This document shows positions 1 to 12,808 of a stretch of 64,000 nt of DNA, piece by piece. The notes under the pieces are model-generated. The model worked only from the letters and a program-made list of their open reading frames with translations, was not told the DNA's origin and searched no databases. This DNA is from Daedaleopsis sinensis (taxonomy: Eukaryota; Basidiomycota; Agaricomycetes; Polyporales; Polyporaceae). The stretch's first letter is position 1; each line of letters begins with the position of its first letter. The position numbers and the translations under genes were made by a program. The DNA lies in NCBI GenBank assembly GCA_033807695.1, contig CM066307.1, forward strand, positions 2,294,001 through 2,358,000, read 5' to 3'.

Positions 1-3000
1 CCAAACATGTACAGTGCGGGACGCTCCTCGAATTACACGATCCCCAACAAGATCATGGAGGGGGCAGCAACAATCCAACAGGAGGGTGGGAAGCTTGAGC
101 GTGAGAGCATGGCGAACCTGAGAGGTCAGGAGAGGACGGACGGCTTGATGAATGAGGAAGATGAGGGAGAGGGGCCTGAGGATTTGCACCTGACAGCCGA
201 GGATCTCAGCATCGAGTGTATGATCTGAATGAAGAACAAGTACGAGACACATACCACTGATTGCAGGCCCTCTATAAACGGAACGAGCGTACGTCGGCGA
301 GGCTCCAAATATAGTCCAGAAGTCGTCATATCCTGGGCTTGACACCGTTCTGGGGGTGCTCACACCCTCAGATCGTGAAGGGCCTGGTGTCGAAACGATG
401 CGAGTCTCAGTCACCACCGTGACGCCGGTGTTCTCCTTGTTCGCTCCATGGCTAGGCACCCGGGGCTTGAATTTAGGGCAGAGACTGTTCGATTCTACGC
501 TCAGGTGAGTACATCAGTATACGTGTCACTCGGAAATGCCAGTGCCAGTGACAACGTACTGATATGTCCCACAGCCCCGCATTCACTGCAAGTCCGATTA
601 GAGGGAGTGCGGGTGCTAGTATTAGAGTTTTTGGCGACTGCAGTGTTTCCGTGATGAGGAGTCTCTCCCAAGGCTGAACTTGGCGGGGGTGATGGATAGA
701 ATCTGATTCTTCTAAGACAGATAGGGAGTAGACACTGTAAGAGATACTCACTGTTCGATAAAGGCAAGGACGACCGTCCCGAGCTCCATGCTACGGCTCC
801 ATTTCGTCTCCCGGAACAGGCTGTCTTGAGATCGAATCTTGTTGGCCCGTGCACAGTCAACTATCCGCTTGAGGATGTCGTCACTCATGATAGCGCCACA
901 TCCGAGGTTGTTGAGATGAGCACGGCCGTACTTCTTGATTGTCTCGTCGCGGCGGAAAGTGTGAAGTGTGTCCCGGAAGTCCAAGTCGACTTGATTCATC
1001 TTGTACTTCGGGTCGAGGTGGGAGGCACGGCTGGTCGACTTCTTGGCCAACGGAACAGTCAGAGAAGGGAGTATTGCGAAGATAGGATGATCAGGGGTGC
1101 ATAGAGAACAGCAGACAGGAGAAGGAGCCACGATACAGCGTGTACACCGAGGCTCTCCTTCGCTCTCACAGCGCTCATTCCCAACTTCTATTATGTAATT
1201 CACGTAAGTTACCGGGGACGAGAAGGTGCAGAAGAGTGCTCACCTATTATATCGTTCTCATAGTACGCTGTGAATGGTTTCCTGTAGCACTTGAACGAGC
1301 GTGTGGCTGCATTTACGAGAGAATCCATCTCGGGAGACAAGTTACCGTCCACAAGAACATCTGCCTTATTTACCTTCCGGCTCTGCTTCTGACCCCCGCT
1401 CGAATGCTGTTCCCCATGAACAATGTGCATCCGATATTGAACGCGTAGACCTTCATATTCAGAGAGGGACGGGGCTGTTGCCATGCGCGAGCCCGAAAGA
1501 GATTCCGCCTCATGTTCCACCACCGGGCCGCCCTCTGCAGTCACGTCGGCCGTGACTTGACTGTCACCCCGGCCACGATACCGCTTTCGCGAGCGGGCGG
1601 TTGACTCGCTATTCCCAATATCGTCTGGTCGTTTTCGCTTCTTCGCTTCCCCTTCTGCAGCCTTGCGTTGTGACGTCTCTCTACGCTTCTCAAGGCGCTT
1701 GAGGGCTGCCTCCTTTTCTTCGTCAAAGAACTTGGACTCTACAAAGAGCACTGCCAGAGCCTCGCGCTGCAGATCCCTTCCCGCGCGACCAAACCGCTGC
1801 GAAAGAGAGTCTAGGCTGCAGCTTGTGCGCCATTGCACAACCAGAGCAATGTCCGGAATATCCACGCCCTGAAATGGATATATAGTGCATCAGAATAGTG
1901 TCAGTTAACCACAGTGCCGGACGTACCATGCCAAAAGCATCTGTGCAGAATAGACCGAGTATCAGACCGTCCTTATAGTCGCTGGTGACCTTCTCCCGGT
2001 ACTCGGCTGTGTTGTCCGAGTTGAACCAGAGCACCCGGTGGCGATGTTCGAGAGGCAGGCGAGAGCGTACAACCTCGGCAGCTTGGATAGACTGCTCCTT
2101 ATTGTCGAAAAACACAATGAACCGAGGTACTTGAACATCAGGGGTCCAGCCATCCGGGATGAGGAACTCGAGGTCCCTGTAGCTGGAGATCGCATAACGG
2201 ATCTTTCGAACTGTCAGATAGACATTCGGGCGGTCGTTCGAGCGGTGAACGACACGGAGGCGCTCCCTGCGCAACCCAGCGCTAGCGATAGTCTTACTGA
2301 GAACGTGCCCGGGCATGGTTGCTGAAGCGAGAAGGAAGGGGATGGGTCTAGCGCCAGAGAGTATATTGCGAAGTGTTTCGGCCTGACCTAACTCCGGGCG
2401 GAAGGAAGCCCATGCTGTCATGAGATGGGCTTCGTCCCATACCACACTAACGAGCCGCGCGAGGAAACCGGGGGTTTTCCACACCGATTCGAATACCCCG
2501 CAAGGCTTGAGTGCAGTCTCCGGGTTGACTGTGACTACCCGGTATCGGAAACGGAGTATATCCTACAGAATTGCTCATGTTAGTACGTTCTCACTATGCA
2601 GTAGTAGACCAGCATAATATATTGTGGCACTACACCTGTATATTCTCGTGTGTCGCACTCTCGGCAACAATGTTGATTGCGCTGATACCCAGCTTTTCCA
2701 ATTGCTGCCGGTTTTGAGTCCCGAGGATGTTCAGAGGCGTCACTATGACCTGGATGCCATCCGGGCGGTGGAGAAGCGGGATCCAGAATGGTAGAGTCTT
2801 GCCTGAGCCGGTACCGGAGATGCAGATGATGTCTTTGTCGCCGCGCAACAGCGCCAGGGCGACCTCGCACTGCCAGCGACAAGGGCGAAAGTGGAATACC
2901 TCGCTGACTTTCTCCCGGATCTCAGATATGCTGGGAATAGTTGCCGGCGTACGTCCATTCGCGACAGCGTCTTCCTGTGGCATGCCTCGCGAGCGGCGGC

Positions 3001-3058
3001 GCTTTGTCGAAGTCAAGGCGTCGCAGTGACGTTCAACACCGCTATGAACAAAAGCCAA
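1..3058 (-). CDS. RecQ-like ATP-dependent DNA helicase with C-terminal zinc knuckle, 3' end outside window
   Basis: This is a superfamily 2 DNA helicase of the RecQ-like type, expected to unwind DNA in the nucleus. Six exons read 3058-2636, 2562-1927, 1868-1244, 1187-752, 711-560 and from 494 down, with GT..AG introns and consistent phases. Exon 1 holds the Walker A motif GTGSGKT. Exon 2 holds the DEAH box (VWDEAHLM) and motif III (LASATM). Exon 3 holds DIPDIALVVQW and the arginine-finger region QRFGRAGRD, followed by a basic linker of about 120 residues. Exon 4 carries Cys pairs (CTRC, CCSLC). Exons 5 and 6 join into a CCHC-like knuckle, CSECGAVGHIKSNSLCP. The frame after 494 stays open to base 1, so the stop lies outside the window or behind an unplaced intron. 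The start at 3058 gives a short N-terminus before the helicase core. The helicase assignment is firm; the 3' end is not known. Confidence 0.85.
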
Positions 3059-3903
3059 TCAAATGTTTATTCCCATATTTTCCACGCGCGTTTCCGCCTA
3101 CTACATGGGGAAGGTGTGGGCGTTTGTGGGCCGTTCCTCCGTTATTTACCAATATTTGGTGCCAGCCGTCGCTGAGAGTTGAGGGGGGAGAAGTTAGCAC
3201 GTGATGTTCGGCGCTTACTAGGTTCCAGCCTGCGCTTACCTTTGTGAATGAACCTCTCATCCTCCCTCTAGGATATTAGCCCCCCTCAACTCGAAGCGTG
3301 CGGGTGGGAAGGAGCCTGGTCAAACCGTGGCTACTTCACTCTGAACCCGACTCCCGCTCACGTATAGTAGGGCCACGGACGGGCATCTCGACGCTCAGCA
3401 CTCAGTACTCAGCACTAGTACTGATCGCACAGTAGCTGCGACGTGAGATGGCCCACATGCACTCCGCCGCAGAATCTCCGAGTTGGACAATCTGGTAAGT
3501 CACAGTAGACATACTATAGAAGATTGTAGTGGGCCTTCACCCGTCCTAAACGGTACCGTCTCAATCATGAATACTGACTACACCTCTCATAACATTGTTC
3601 CTAGTGGATCCGGATCCATCAGAGACGAGAACTGCAGGACTGTCATAGCTTGACAGTCAGGCCGCCCGCCGCTGCCTTGTGACACTTGATTTGGAAGCCT
3701 TGAGGACCCTGTCTAAGGTAGGTTTCTCGGGTTACAACAGTAGTAATGTACAATGTCGAATGAGTAGGCAGAGGACATCAGAAGCATCGTCGAACAGGAG
3801 ACTGACGTGATGTTCTCGCGCTAGGTCCATATAGGCCGTTTATCCATACCGGAGGATCCGTCAACGTCCTGTCCCTCGAGCACCCCCCGCCTCCTTTGCG
3901 ACG
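3059..3903. promoter_or_regulatory. Divergent intergenic region between helicase and DUF6534-1
   Basis: About 845 bases separate two divergently transcribed genes, so the stretch must hold both promoters. I see no long open frame. A short tandem repeat, CTCAGCA CTCAGTA CTCAGCA, lies at 3394-3414, directly followed by one copy of the 9-mer CTAGTACTG at 3415-3423 that recurs in other intergenic parts of the window. Confidence 0.4.
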
Positions 3904-6019
3904 ATGCAGTTCAACGACACGCTTGGGGTTGGGTACTTGGGCAGTCTTTTTTCCGCAGGGTACTTGACTTTGCTTTACTATGCAGATGCAAGACAGTGAT
4001 TCATTTGAGCCCGACAGACTCTACGGGATAACCTGTTTACAGACCTTTATATACTTCCAGAACGGCGCTCATGACAATCGTCTGGTCAAATATCTCGTGA
4101 GCCGTACATATATTGACATGCGTACATTGGGCTTACGCGACACGTCAGGTAACGGCCTTATTGTAGAACATAATCCTGCTCCTTGTCTGGTGGCATCGCT
4201 TACTATGTGTCTCCGAAGCTTGCTCGACTCGGTACACATGGCGGTGACCGCACATAGCATGTACTGGTACGTAATATTCCTCTGCGTGCCCTTCAATCCT
4301 TCCCGATGCACTGACCAACCTGTAGGTACATGGTCACTAACTACACCAATCCTTCCGCAATCGGAGTTATACCCTGGTGAGCGGGAGCTTCACCTGTACG
4401 TTATCATGCCACTCTCTCAACGCCGCAACGGGGTCGTCTGCAGGAGTCTGGATGTGAGTGGCCCATAGGCGGTCGACCTTTCATATCCGAGCTAACACGT
4501 ATCATCTAGGCCGTGATACTCTTGACAGTGCGCAGCCCCGATGTCTACATTTGCGGTCTAGACTGACATGCGAAGATCACAAGCGACACTTTGGTCAGAT
4601 CGTAAGGCTCCGGGCTTGTCGCAAAGTGTTGACAGCGCTCAGAATATGCCGTCAGGTTCTTCACCTACAGGATTTGGATATGTAAGTCTTATCCTAGTTG
4701 AGGTGACAACGACCATGATTGGCGCATCTGCAGTGAGTGGGAGAAACGGGAGCCTATCTATCTCGCTGGTGCGGATACTCCCTGGTCGATATATGGACAT
4801 ACAGCTCATCACGTACGACTAGGGAATCCTGGTAGCTGTAGCCTACGGTGAGTCCTGATCTACAGGTATGGGATTCGAAACTCAGCGTCATGGCCGATGT
4901 GAGCAGTGCTAGGGCTAGGTAAGTATCTTTACACTCTCTGAAGTATCGTACTCACAAAAGTTCTATGAACATTCCAGTGTTCGCGATCAGAGGGTAAGGT
5001 CTAGCTAATGCATACCATTCCTCCCAGACTGATATTATTGTCGCTAGATTCCGTATCACTCTATATGAAGAAGCTGCAAACTTTCTCGTGCGTTGGCGTG
5101 TTGACTGAGTATCCTCGAGCAGCGAACTCAGATCACTCATTGCGGTGTATAGTGGACGCTAGACATCAACATGGCTACAGTCCTCTTCGTCGACTCCGTC
5201 ATAGCCGCGACATTGTGCTACTATCTATATAAGGGTCGCTCTACGGTCAGTCACCGGTACGTAACTGTCTACATACTCGTAAGTAACAATGTTATCGCTC
5301 ACGCAGAGGATGAACAGCACGAACATCATGTTGAATGTGCTCATCCGATATACGATCAACACGGGATTGGCGACAAGGTACGGGAATCTGTGACATGGCT
5401 GACACACGAACTTATACTGTGGAGGCAGTATCATTATGCTTGTGTGCTTGGTGACTGTACGTTCTCGTTCGCGACATAATGCTCAAGACGAAGATAGTAG
5501 TATTGACGACCTGACCTCTCAGTATGCCACAATGCCAAACAACTTCGTGTACATCGGAGGTATGCTCGATTGCACTGGCATTTCCAGCTTCACGCACTCA
5601 TGAGTTTTATCCTCTAGTCTACTTCACCCTGAGCAAGCGTGAGTTACTATGACAACACTGGCTCCCGGTAATTTAGTGACCACTTTCACCGGGCCTTGGA
5701 CAATGCAGTATACCTGAATTCTCTCCTAGCTTCGTGAGTCATGTCAGCATCTCCTGTCCGGACGATCTGATGCTCACGACGCGAGCTCAGGCTCAACGCT
5801 AGGGAGAAGATCAACATGAGTGGAATCGACAGACGAGCCACTGGCACGAACACAACGATGCTGTTCACCAGTTTCCCTAACTTTACGGTCACTGGCACCC
5901 AAGCTCCAAGTGCAGCGGTTCGTTGGATTCGCTTCTTCGCCCTCTACCTCGCTGACTTGCTGCTTCAGGAGGTTCATGGCATCCATGTAGACGTGGAGAC
6001 GGCAGTGTACGGTAAATGA
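3904..6019 (+). CDS. DUF6534 multi-pass membrane protein, copy 1
   Basis: This is a multi-exon membrane protein of the DUF6534 family; its function is unknown. Exon 1 starts at 3904 (MQFNDTLGVGYLGSLFSAG, first span). Exon 2 starts at 4018 with LYGITCLQTFIYF. Later exons read LLDSVHMAVTAHSMYWY, then YMVTNYTNPSAIGVIPW, then a 10-base micro-exon at 4444-4453 (W-S-L-D), then FFTYRIWILSGRNGS. The DUF6534 core appears as VDSVIAATLCYYLYKGRS (about 5190), YTINTGLATR (about 5350) and MPNNFVYIG (about 5535), followed by YLNSLLAS and LNARE. The tail ends GIHVDVETAVYGK with the stop at 6017-6019. The tail is longer and more diverged than in the other copies, and exons between 5500 and 5800 are less certain. 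It ends 151 bases from the convergent oxidoreductase. Confidence 0.75.
4444..4453 (+). other. 10-base micro-exon of DUF6534-1
   Basis: The exon gagtctggat lies between an acceptor ending CAG and a donor GTGAGT. The upstream exon ends in phase 2 with TG, so the junction codes W-S-L-D and leaves in phase 0. The same 10-base exon occurs in seven other copies in this window. Confidence 0.7.
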
Positions 6020-6170
6020 CCTTCATCGGATGCATTCTTGAACCTGTGGATCGTATAGGATTGACGCGCTAAGGGACGTGGGTCTGCTGAACAGTCGGAA
6101 TATTATATAACATTGTACTATGGTCGCCCGGGTTGGTGCTCATTCGGCGGTGGGGTCAGGCTTATCAGCG

Positions 6171-9040
6171 TCACAAGTAGCACGAGAACTGCTCTGCAGC
6201 CGGCCCCCGTGTATCGACTGCGGTGGATGGATGTGAGTTAACCGTCACTGCGAACTGAGACATGACGAGTCGGGAAACCTACCACACTTCCAGCAATCGA
6301 GCAAATGGTCCGGATCACTATCACACGCGAGTTAGACCGTCATCGAAAGCCATCGGTGTATCAAGACTTACTACTTGCGCTTGATTGCCACAAGCTTGTC
6401 GTAGTTTTCACCCCAGAAAGAAGCTGCAGTGGCAGTCATGATATCAGTAAAGTTATTAGCAGTGTTCGAATCAATGGACCCGCAGACGGCTCACCTGCAG
6501 AGTCGGGTTCGTACACGTCCGCCTCGTTCTAAAAGAAGTAGTGATGAGAGTGTTAGCCTATCCACCGTGGGGCAGCGGAGATATGGACTACTTACCTGGT
6601 AAGCTCCAGATCCCGGAGTGATTGCGCGCAACGGCTCCATGGCCGACGTCAAACTTGCATAGATGGCTTGAACCTCAGCCTTGGTCGCGTCGAAGTTCCA
6701 CGTGGCTGAAATTGGGACCTGTACAGACTCAGATAGGCTCAGACTGGACGGAGTAGAGGATACTGACATGCCAAAGCGAGTTCCTCCAAGCGGGAGTAAC
6801 GCTCGAAAGCCCGTCGCCCTTGTAGAAATACGGCGTGACGGCGAACACGAACTTGGACAAGGCTGCTTCTTCTACTTTGACGATGGTTTCTACCAGCTCG
6901 GCTCGCTTGGAGGCAGTCTTGAAGTTGTCTACGGGCACAAGGCGAGATGATGTCGCGTATGGAAGTCCGACTGGCTGTTTTCCAGGAGTAGTAACAGTAA
7001 GTCACATTGATCTCGCACGTAGGTGTATGACACATACGACGGTGTTAAGAAGTGACTTGAAGTTATTCACGAAGGTAAGATAGCTAGCTTGCAGCGAGAG
7101 ACTGAACGTTCCATTGAGCGTGTTCATTACAAAATCTTGCATGGAAGCCATCTCGAGAGCTGCTTGCGACATGTCTATCAGTGGGTTGGCATAGATTGTC
7201 CCTGCTTCGAGCTGAGATCCCGACACGGTATAAGACATCATAGATGCAAAGTGCGAAATGAATGATCTTACACTTAGGTAGCCTCCCCAGCCTGTTGTGA
7301 ATTACAACATATCAGCTGCTTGCAGAAAACGATTAGGAAGAAGTGAACGAACCGGTCTGAGCGTACTGCAGAGCGTTGTCTGCCATGAACTGCAACCACT
7401 GCGTTTGCATAGTTGCTGTCATGTTGCTAAGCTCGACGAACACTCTGAAATCGAATGTATTTAGCTTGAAGGTCTTGTCAGTTCTAGAAGCAACCGCTTA
7501 CACAGGAAAAGGAACATTTGGGAGCGCGCTCATAGTGACTTCGAGCACAATGCCGAATGTCCCTCCGCCGCCACCGCGAAGCGCAAAAAACAAGTCGGTG
7601 TTCTGACATGCGTTGGCAGTCAAATAAGTGCCCGTCGGAACGACCACCTTGAATTCTAGCTGGGAAAGTATAGTAGGAGTGAGCCGGAAAGGAATAGACC
7701 AAGGATGGCGGGCACGTACAGCGCGGTCCGCTGCGAGGCCGACAGCATTCGCCAGTATCCTAGAAGAGCTGTCAGTTAGTCACTTGGAGACGAGGAAGTC
7801 AAGAAGTCTCACCCGTGCCCTCCACCCTGACGCGCAGACGTGATGCGATGATATCAATCAGAGACTTCTTCGTAGCGACCTTCGAGAACTCCGAACCTTA
7901 CCTGGAGAAATCCTCCTCCGACACTCAGACTGAGCTCAGCGCTAGCAGGAACGCTCACATTGTGCGCTTCCGCGAACTGGTATAATGTGTCTACAGTTAC
8001 GCCAGCCTGTAATGAATAGTCAGTAAATATATGATCGCGCGATGGGCTAACGTAGCGCTCACGCCCAAAGTAATCGCCCCGCGCCCAGGCTGTCCCGAGC
8101 ATCCGGTAGGGACGAAATAAGGGCTGTATGATATCTACCGGCGGGCGCATCAGCAACGGAGGAAGTAGTCAGGGTTGAAGCCGTCGACTGCGTACACCCT
8201 GCAGGTTGTGAGTCTATGGGCGGGATAACTGTAAGGGTATTTTGACTACAATACGAATGGAGTCTCTCTCACCCATAGTCCCAGCGAGTTGGGTGCACTA
8301 CTGCGGCCGCTGTAGTCATGCTAATCACATCTCGTTGTCAGAAGGGGGCTCAGTATGGTAACATTGCGTACGTACCCCGGTATTCTTGATTACTAGAGGA
8401 ACAGAGGTAGTCTTGGAGAAGTTGAAAGCGACTTGCGCATCTTCCGGGCCCCTTATGTCAATCTATACTCATACAGTTAGAGCTACAGGTGACGACTCGA
8501 GAAAGTAAAGCCTACGAAATATTGGGGAACGCTGCCTTGCGCGCACTTCTGAGGCGGAGTGAATGCTGAAGGATCGCTGACATTCAGGAAGTTAAGCAGA
8601 CATTGCTCTGAGGTTGATTGACAGGTCTCCCATTGGGTCTAATAGGTCGAGTAGTAAGACTCCGTGTCCCACTCGATAGAGAGTGTTGTAAACTACAACT
8701 TACTTGCATGTAGGCTCCAAAGACAGCGCTGCGAGCACCTAGTATGAGACAGCTGTTAGCATTTCAAGCAATTTCTTTCATAGACATTATCGCATATACC
8801 TGGGTCACCGTAGCTTTGCATCACCTTGGAGCAGAATGTAGTGTCGGCCGATCCTGAGACACCCTCTGCGGCCTCTGGAAAACAGGGCCGAGCAAATGGT
8901 GCGGCGACGTGGAGACGTCCATCCAGAGTCTTGTTCAGAGCATCCCATTCTTCCGATGAGATCTCCTGTATTGCAGCGCCTACACAAGATGAGATGAGAT
9001 AAAGAGCGATGGTCAGTAGCGAGCAAGTATGTGAGACCAT
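6171..9040 (-). CDS. Secreted FAD-linked oxidoreductase (PCMH-type FAD domain, BBE C-terminus)
   Basis: This is a flavoprotein oxidase or dehydrogenase of the berberine-bridge-enzyme-like group that fungi use on sugars, alcohols or secondary metabolites; the substrate is unknown. The start at 9040 gives a signal peptide ([21 protein letters not shown]), so the protein is likely secreted. The exons follow the family order: [62 protein letters not shown] (the His expected to bind FAD covalently), [54 protein letters not shown], then WGGY and [19 protein letters not shown]. The BBE end reads [35 protein letters not shown] and FSCYL before the stop at 6171-6173. No second FAD-linking Cys is seen near GGGFLQ, so a single covalent bond is likely. 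The exon after LGLW is ambiguous. At least 12 exons are needed. Confidence 0.85.
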
Positions 9041-9699
9041 CGCAGACCAAGGTCGAGTGAAGCCCGGCCAACGGAGGGCTCGTAGAAGAGACCACGGCTT
9101 AAGTACCCTGCCGTAACGCCGTTGTGATACCATCAGCTCGGACGTAGTACTGTAACTGGTGCCGCTAAGTAGTGCATATGATCAGCATATTTTCGGGCGG
9201 TTCGGTTGTATTCGTGAAGAAACTGCATGTGGGGAAGCATCAGGATGTTTTGATCATGCACGTGGGTGTCGTATGCCATACAGAACTTACCATCTCCGAG
9301 CCGTCGGAACATACCGAAACCTTGGCGCGATTTGAAGTAAGTCCATATGTCTGGTGCGCCTCACGCCTACGCGGTATACTACAAGTAGAGTTACCGTTTA
9401 GTAGCATCGAAGTATATCAGAGCTTTTCACCTGGTGAAGTTGCGACGTTTCGGCGGCGGTCAATCATCCAACCCACTAGTACTGGCTCGTAGTCAGTGGT
9501 GCGGTGCGCTCGGACTACATAGTCATGGTGCCCTGGGTATAGGTATGTGCAGCGATCCTGAGGTCGCGGACATTGTAGGTTGTTGACATGCACTATGCTC
9601 CAGTGCGATCTTTATACGTCGATGCTTGTGTGGAATCCTCAATTCGAAACTTGGCGTATCGTTCGCCATCAGCGATTCTCGTGAGTTGAGCCTGGATAG

Positions 9700-10560
9700 A
9701 GCTAGTCAGCATCGTACTCCCAGAAACACAGAGTTACTTGAGTGGACCGTTCATAGGACAAGCTGACTCACAGTCATCTGCAAAATGTCATACGGCTTAA
9801 TCTGAATTGGAAAGTGACAGTTGGACACATATTCAAGGCAATATACGTGAAGCTGGTAGGCATCAGAGAAGCCTGAGCATATCAGCGGGATAAGCGGGGG
9901 ACATTGCAAGATATACTCACTAATAGAAGCGAACCAAGGCTGAGAGCACTGTGCGGCAGGAGACATATAGCGATCTCAGTCCTACTAACGCTAAATCAAG
10001 GACTTAATACATAATGAACTTTCGAGCACTCGTCAATAAGATGTCATAACAAGGCAATGAAGTTCTGAAAGCTTACTTCCACATGGCCAGCTTAGCAGGT
10101 ACAATGAGGCCCAGTTTGGCGGGATTTAATCTAGTGTAGGGGGGCCCCGAGCCGAGGACTTCAAGCCAGCCCTCCCACCTAATGTCAGTGGTCCTGTGCA
10201 ATGCTCCGAAGAGAACTTCGTCTGCATGGCCACGGTCATTACGATACTAGTCAGCGAAGATTTCGGTGGGGACTAGAGAAACGGTATGAGCAGAGAAGAA
10301 CAACCCCAAAGATGCACAGATGACACTTACCGCGTGAACCACCGTGAGACTCAGTCTGAGTTTGTGCCTCAAGGGTTCGCTTCTGACGTATGATAGATCT
10401 GTGCAGTGGTTGTGGTCATGAAGGAGACGAAAGATGATGAACGATGAGCAGGTACCGCGGCCGAGATCACCAATGCCCAGGACACTGTGTGCGCTCCGAG
10501 GCCGCGGTCGCCCATCCGCACCGATATCTCCATCTGTCAGAATATATAGAATATGAGGGT
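9700..10560 (-). other. Possible multi-exon gene, unrecognised
   Basis: Two open stretches on the minus strand look coding. One, about 10560-10333, has a good donor (GTAAGT) at its end and includes LGIGDLGRGTCSSFIIF. A second, about 10250-10080, reads DEVLFGALHRTTDIRWEGW and LNPAKLGLIVPAKLAMWK. A third open piece covers about 9966-9751. I do not recognise the family and did not find a convincing start or stop. It lies between the oxidoreductase and DUF6534-2, both on the same strand. It could be a real gene of unknown type or chance open frames. Confidence 0.28.
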
Positions 10561-10723
10561 GGGCGGTCGAAGTTTATGTAGTGCAGGCCCACGCGCCGCG
10601 TGGATGGTCATGTCACATATGGTACACGCTACACAAGCTCGTGCGCCTGATACAATGCGATTGCACCGGTACTGAGCCTCGCAGAGTTGCATGCCCATGA
10701 CGTAGTCCGTCAAACTCCGATTT

Positions 10724-12808
10724 TCACGAGCCTGGCGGCGAAAGGGTGGACGTCAAGTGTAGCTTGACGGGTACATCGCGCTCTGGACGGGAGGGGTACA
10801 CCGCTGCACTTCTGCGATATGACGGGAGCTCGATCGGAGCCGTCGACACCGTTTCGGACAATGCCCTGATGGTTTCGCGGGAGTTGATCCTGTGCAGGCC
10901 GTCAGCCACCTCTCAGCGATTCGGTTCCGAGGCCGACAGTCGAGCTGCGGCAGGCGCGGACGTACATTGCTAGCAAGCAAGTGGCGTACGCTATGGAGAA
11001 ATACGGTCGGACTGACGGCTATGCTAGGGAAGCTTTGTTGACACTCACAATGCGCGGCGCATATGTTCAGCGCGACGAAGATCATGTCCGCAGGCCGAAC
11101 GAGAGCCTGCACGGGTCGGTGAGTAGGTTCACCTGTGCGCGGAGAACGGGACGTACGAGTATCAAGGAGCAGAGACATAGTGTGCTATATGATGTTGAGG
11201 CGCAATGTCTACATGACAACACAAAAAGTATACATACCTCGTCATGAGACCTGGAAGCTATAGTCAGCGGCATGTCTTCCACGAAGGCAGAGCTTCGAAG
11301 GCGCTCACCAGAGTTGACAGTATAGATTGTGAGCGTCGTCAACAAGGTTTGGGTGCTGCACAATTTCAATACATGAGTCTGAGTGCGTACAGGATGCTTA
11401 CCTGCTGAAGTCAGTGTGTCTACTCCAGAAATACACAATCATCATGGTAGTGAGAAGCGCATCGGCTCCTAATGCGCAGGCAAAGCCTCCGGAAGACATC
11501 CACTTTATACAGACAGATACACTCGTCAACAGGGCTCAAGACAAATTCAATAGAGGCCGCCTTACTCACCGCAAAGTGCGGCCAAGTTTCAATGCGCGTA
11601 TGCATGAAGCTAGAACGTCGGTTGAGAGAGGGGAGAGTAGAGGGAGGGGAATGCGAGCGCACACTTCGACAGTGACAGCTGTATGTCAGCAGGTAAGTGT
11701 TTAGCCTGGCGGAGAGAAGGAGTGTTTATTACCTAGGCCAAACCCTGGATAGTCGCGATATCGTGTAGTGAGGCTCGCTTCGTCAACGACAAGAGGGTCT
11801 CGTACCGGCACCACCGATCATGCAGAGTACCTATTTATGAGTCTCAGTGGAGTGCGATTTATCCACGAGCAGAATACAAGTACGTACCACGAGGATCAAA
11901 GTGCACCGCATGATTCGCGAGTTGACTGCCATCCAGGTATCAGTACATCACTCAGCGTTCATGACGTGGGGAAGTCGTGCGCACTTTTGTATACACGTCG
12001 GACGTAGAAGCTACGCTAATAGGTGAGCATAGCTTCGGTATAACTGTTGTGGACCGACCGACATTTGGGTCGTTACAAACATCACGATCTTCCCTTCGAG
12101 TCAGAGTCATGAACCACTTGGATTACTTGAGTAGCGGCTTACCAGAGTCGGTGTTAACAGCTTCCGATTTCGTCAGCCTTTTGTGTTTTTTGGATATCAC
12201 GGTCCGTGCTGTAAACTCACATCGAACGACCTTCACAAGCAATTAGCATAAGACGAGAAAAAAAAGGAAGTGCTCACCAGATCCCCATTTTAAGCGCATC
12301 AGGGTGGAAGTATTGCAGAGCAAGGTAGTAATAGCTAGCATATACGTGCAGGCCTCATTTACGCAGGTCGCCGAGGGAAGTGTGAACGTACCAAATATGC
12401 ATGCACAGAGCACAGTAGAACGTCTCGGCGACACTGCGTCCCAGATATCTGAGACTCGGTCTATGGGGAGTGCTAATTTCCGAGAAGAAACGTACATTGC
12501 GACAACAACCTGCAGATACAATCGCGGAGCGGAGATTGAGAGGTCGCATCGAGGAACAAACATTCAAATTGCGCACATACCGTAAGCCGCAGATAGAGTA
12601 CGTCCGAAGGGAATATACGGAAGTAGCGATATGTCTGGTGGGCATTCAAGCCGTACAGCCTGCATCCGGTTGATAGACCTTTAGTGCCCGCACAGGGTTC
12701 GCAAGTAATATTCGTGACTCACATCAGACTAGCGAACGTTCCTATGAGCACTGCGCCGAAGGTGTCCTCGACTGACACGGCCTGAGGTGCAAGAGCCAGG
12801 CGCTGCAT
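10724..12808 (-). CDS. DUF6534 multi-pass membrane protein, copy 2
   Basis: This is a DUF6534 family membrane protein of unknown function. Exon 1 starts at 12808 (MQRLALAPQAV, then EDTFGAVLIGTFASLM). Exon 2 reads LNAHQTYRYFRIFPSDVLYLRL. Then come VAETFYCALCMHIW and YYYLALQYFHPDALKMGIW. A 10-base micro-exon at 12221-12230 codes W-S-F-D. The domain core is degraded compared with the other copies: ALGADALLTTMMIVYFWS (about 11440), then LTIYTVNSG (about 11320), then DMIFVALNICAA (about 11070), then a weak version of the usual NSLLA segment and INSRETIRALSETV. The stop is at 10724. Exons between 11500 and 12200 could not be placed with confidence, and this copy may be decaying. The tail lacks a clear I-K-V-T-T motif. 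Confidence 0.65.
12221..12230 (-). other. 10-base micro-exon of DUF6534-2
   Basis: On the minus strand the exon is gtcgttcgat, after an acceptor AAG and before a donor GTGAGT. The preceding exon ends in TG, giving W-S-F-D. Length and phase match the other copies. Confidence 0.55.

Noticed and set aside
6171..9040. Oxidoreductase plus MFS pumps as a secondary-metabolite cluster
   Set aside because: No PKS, NRPS, terpene synthase, P450 or pathway regulator is visible in the window, and the pumps are over 14 kb from the oxidoreductase.
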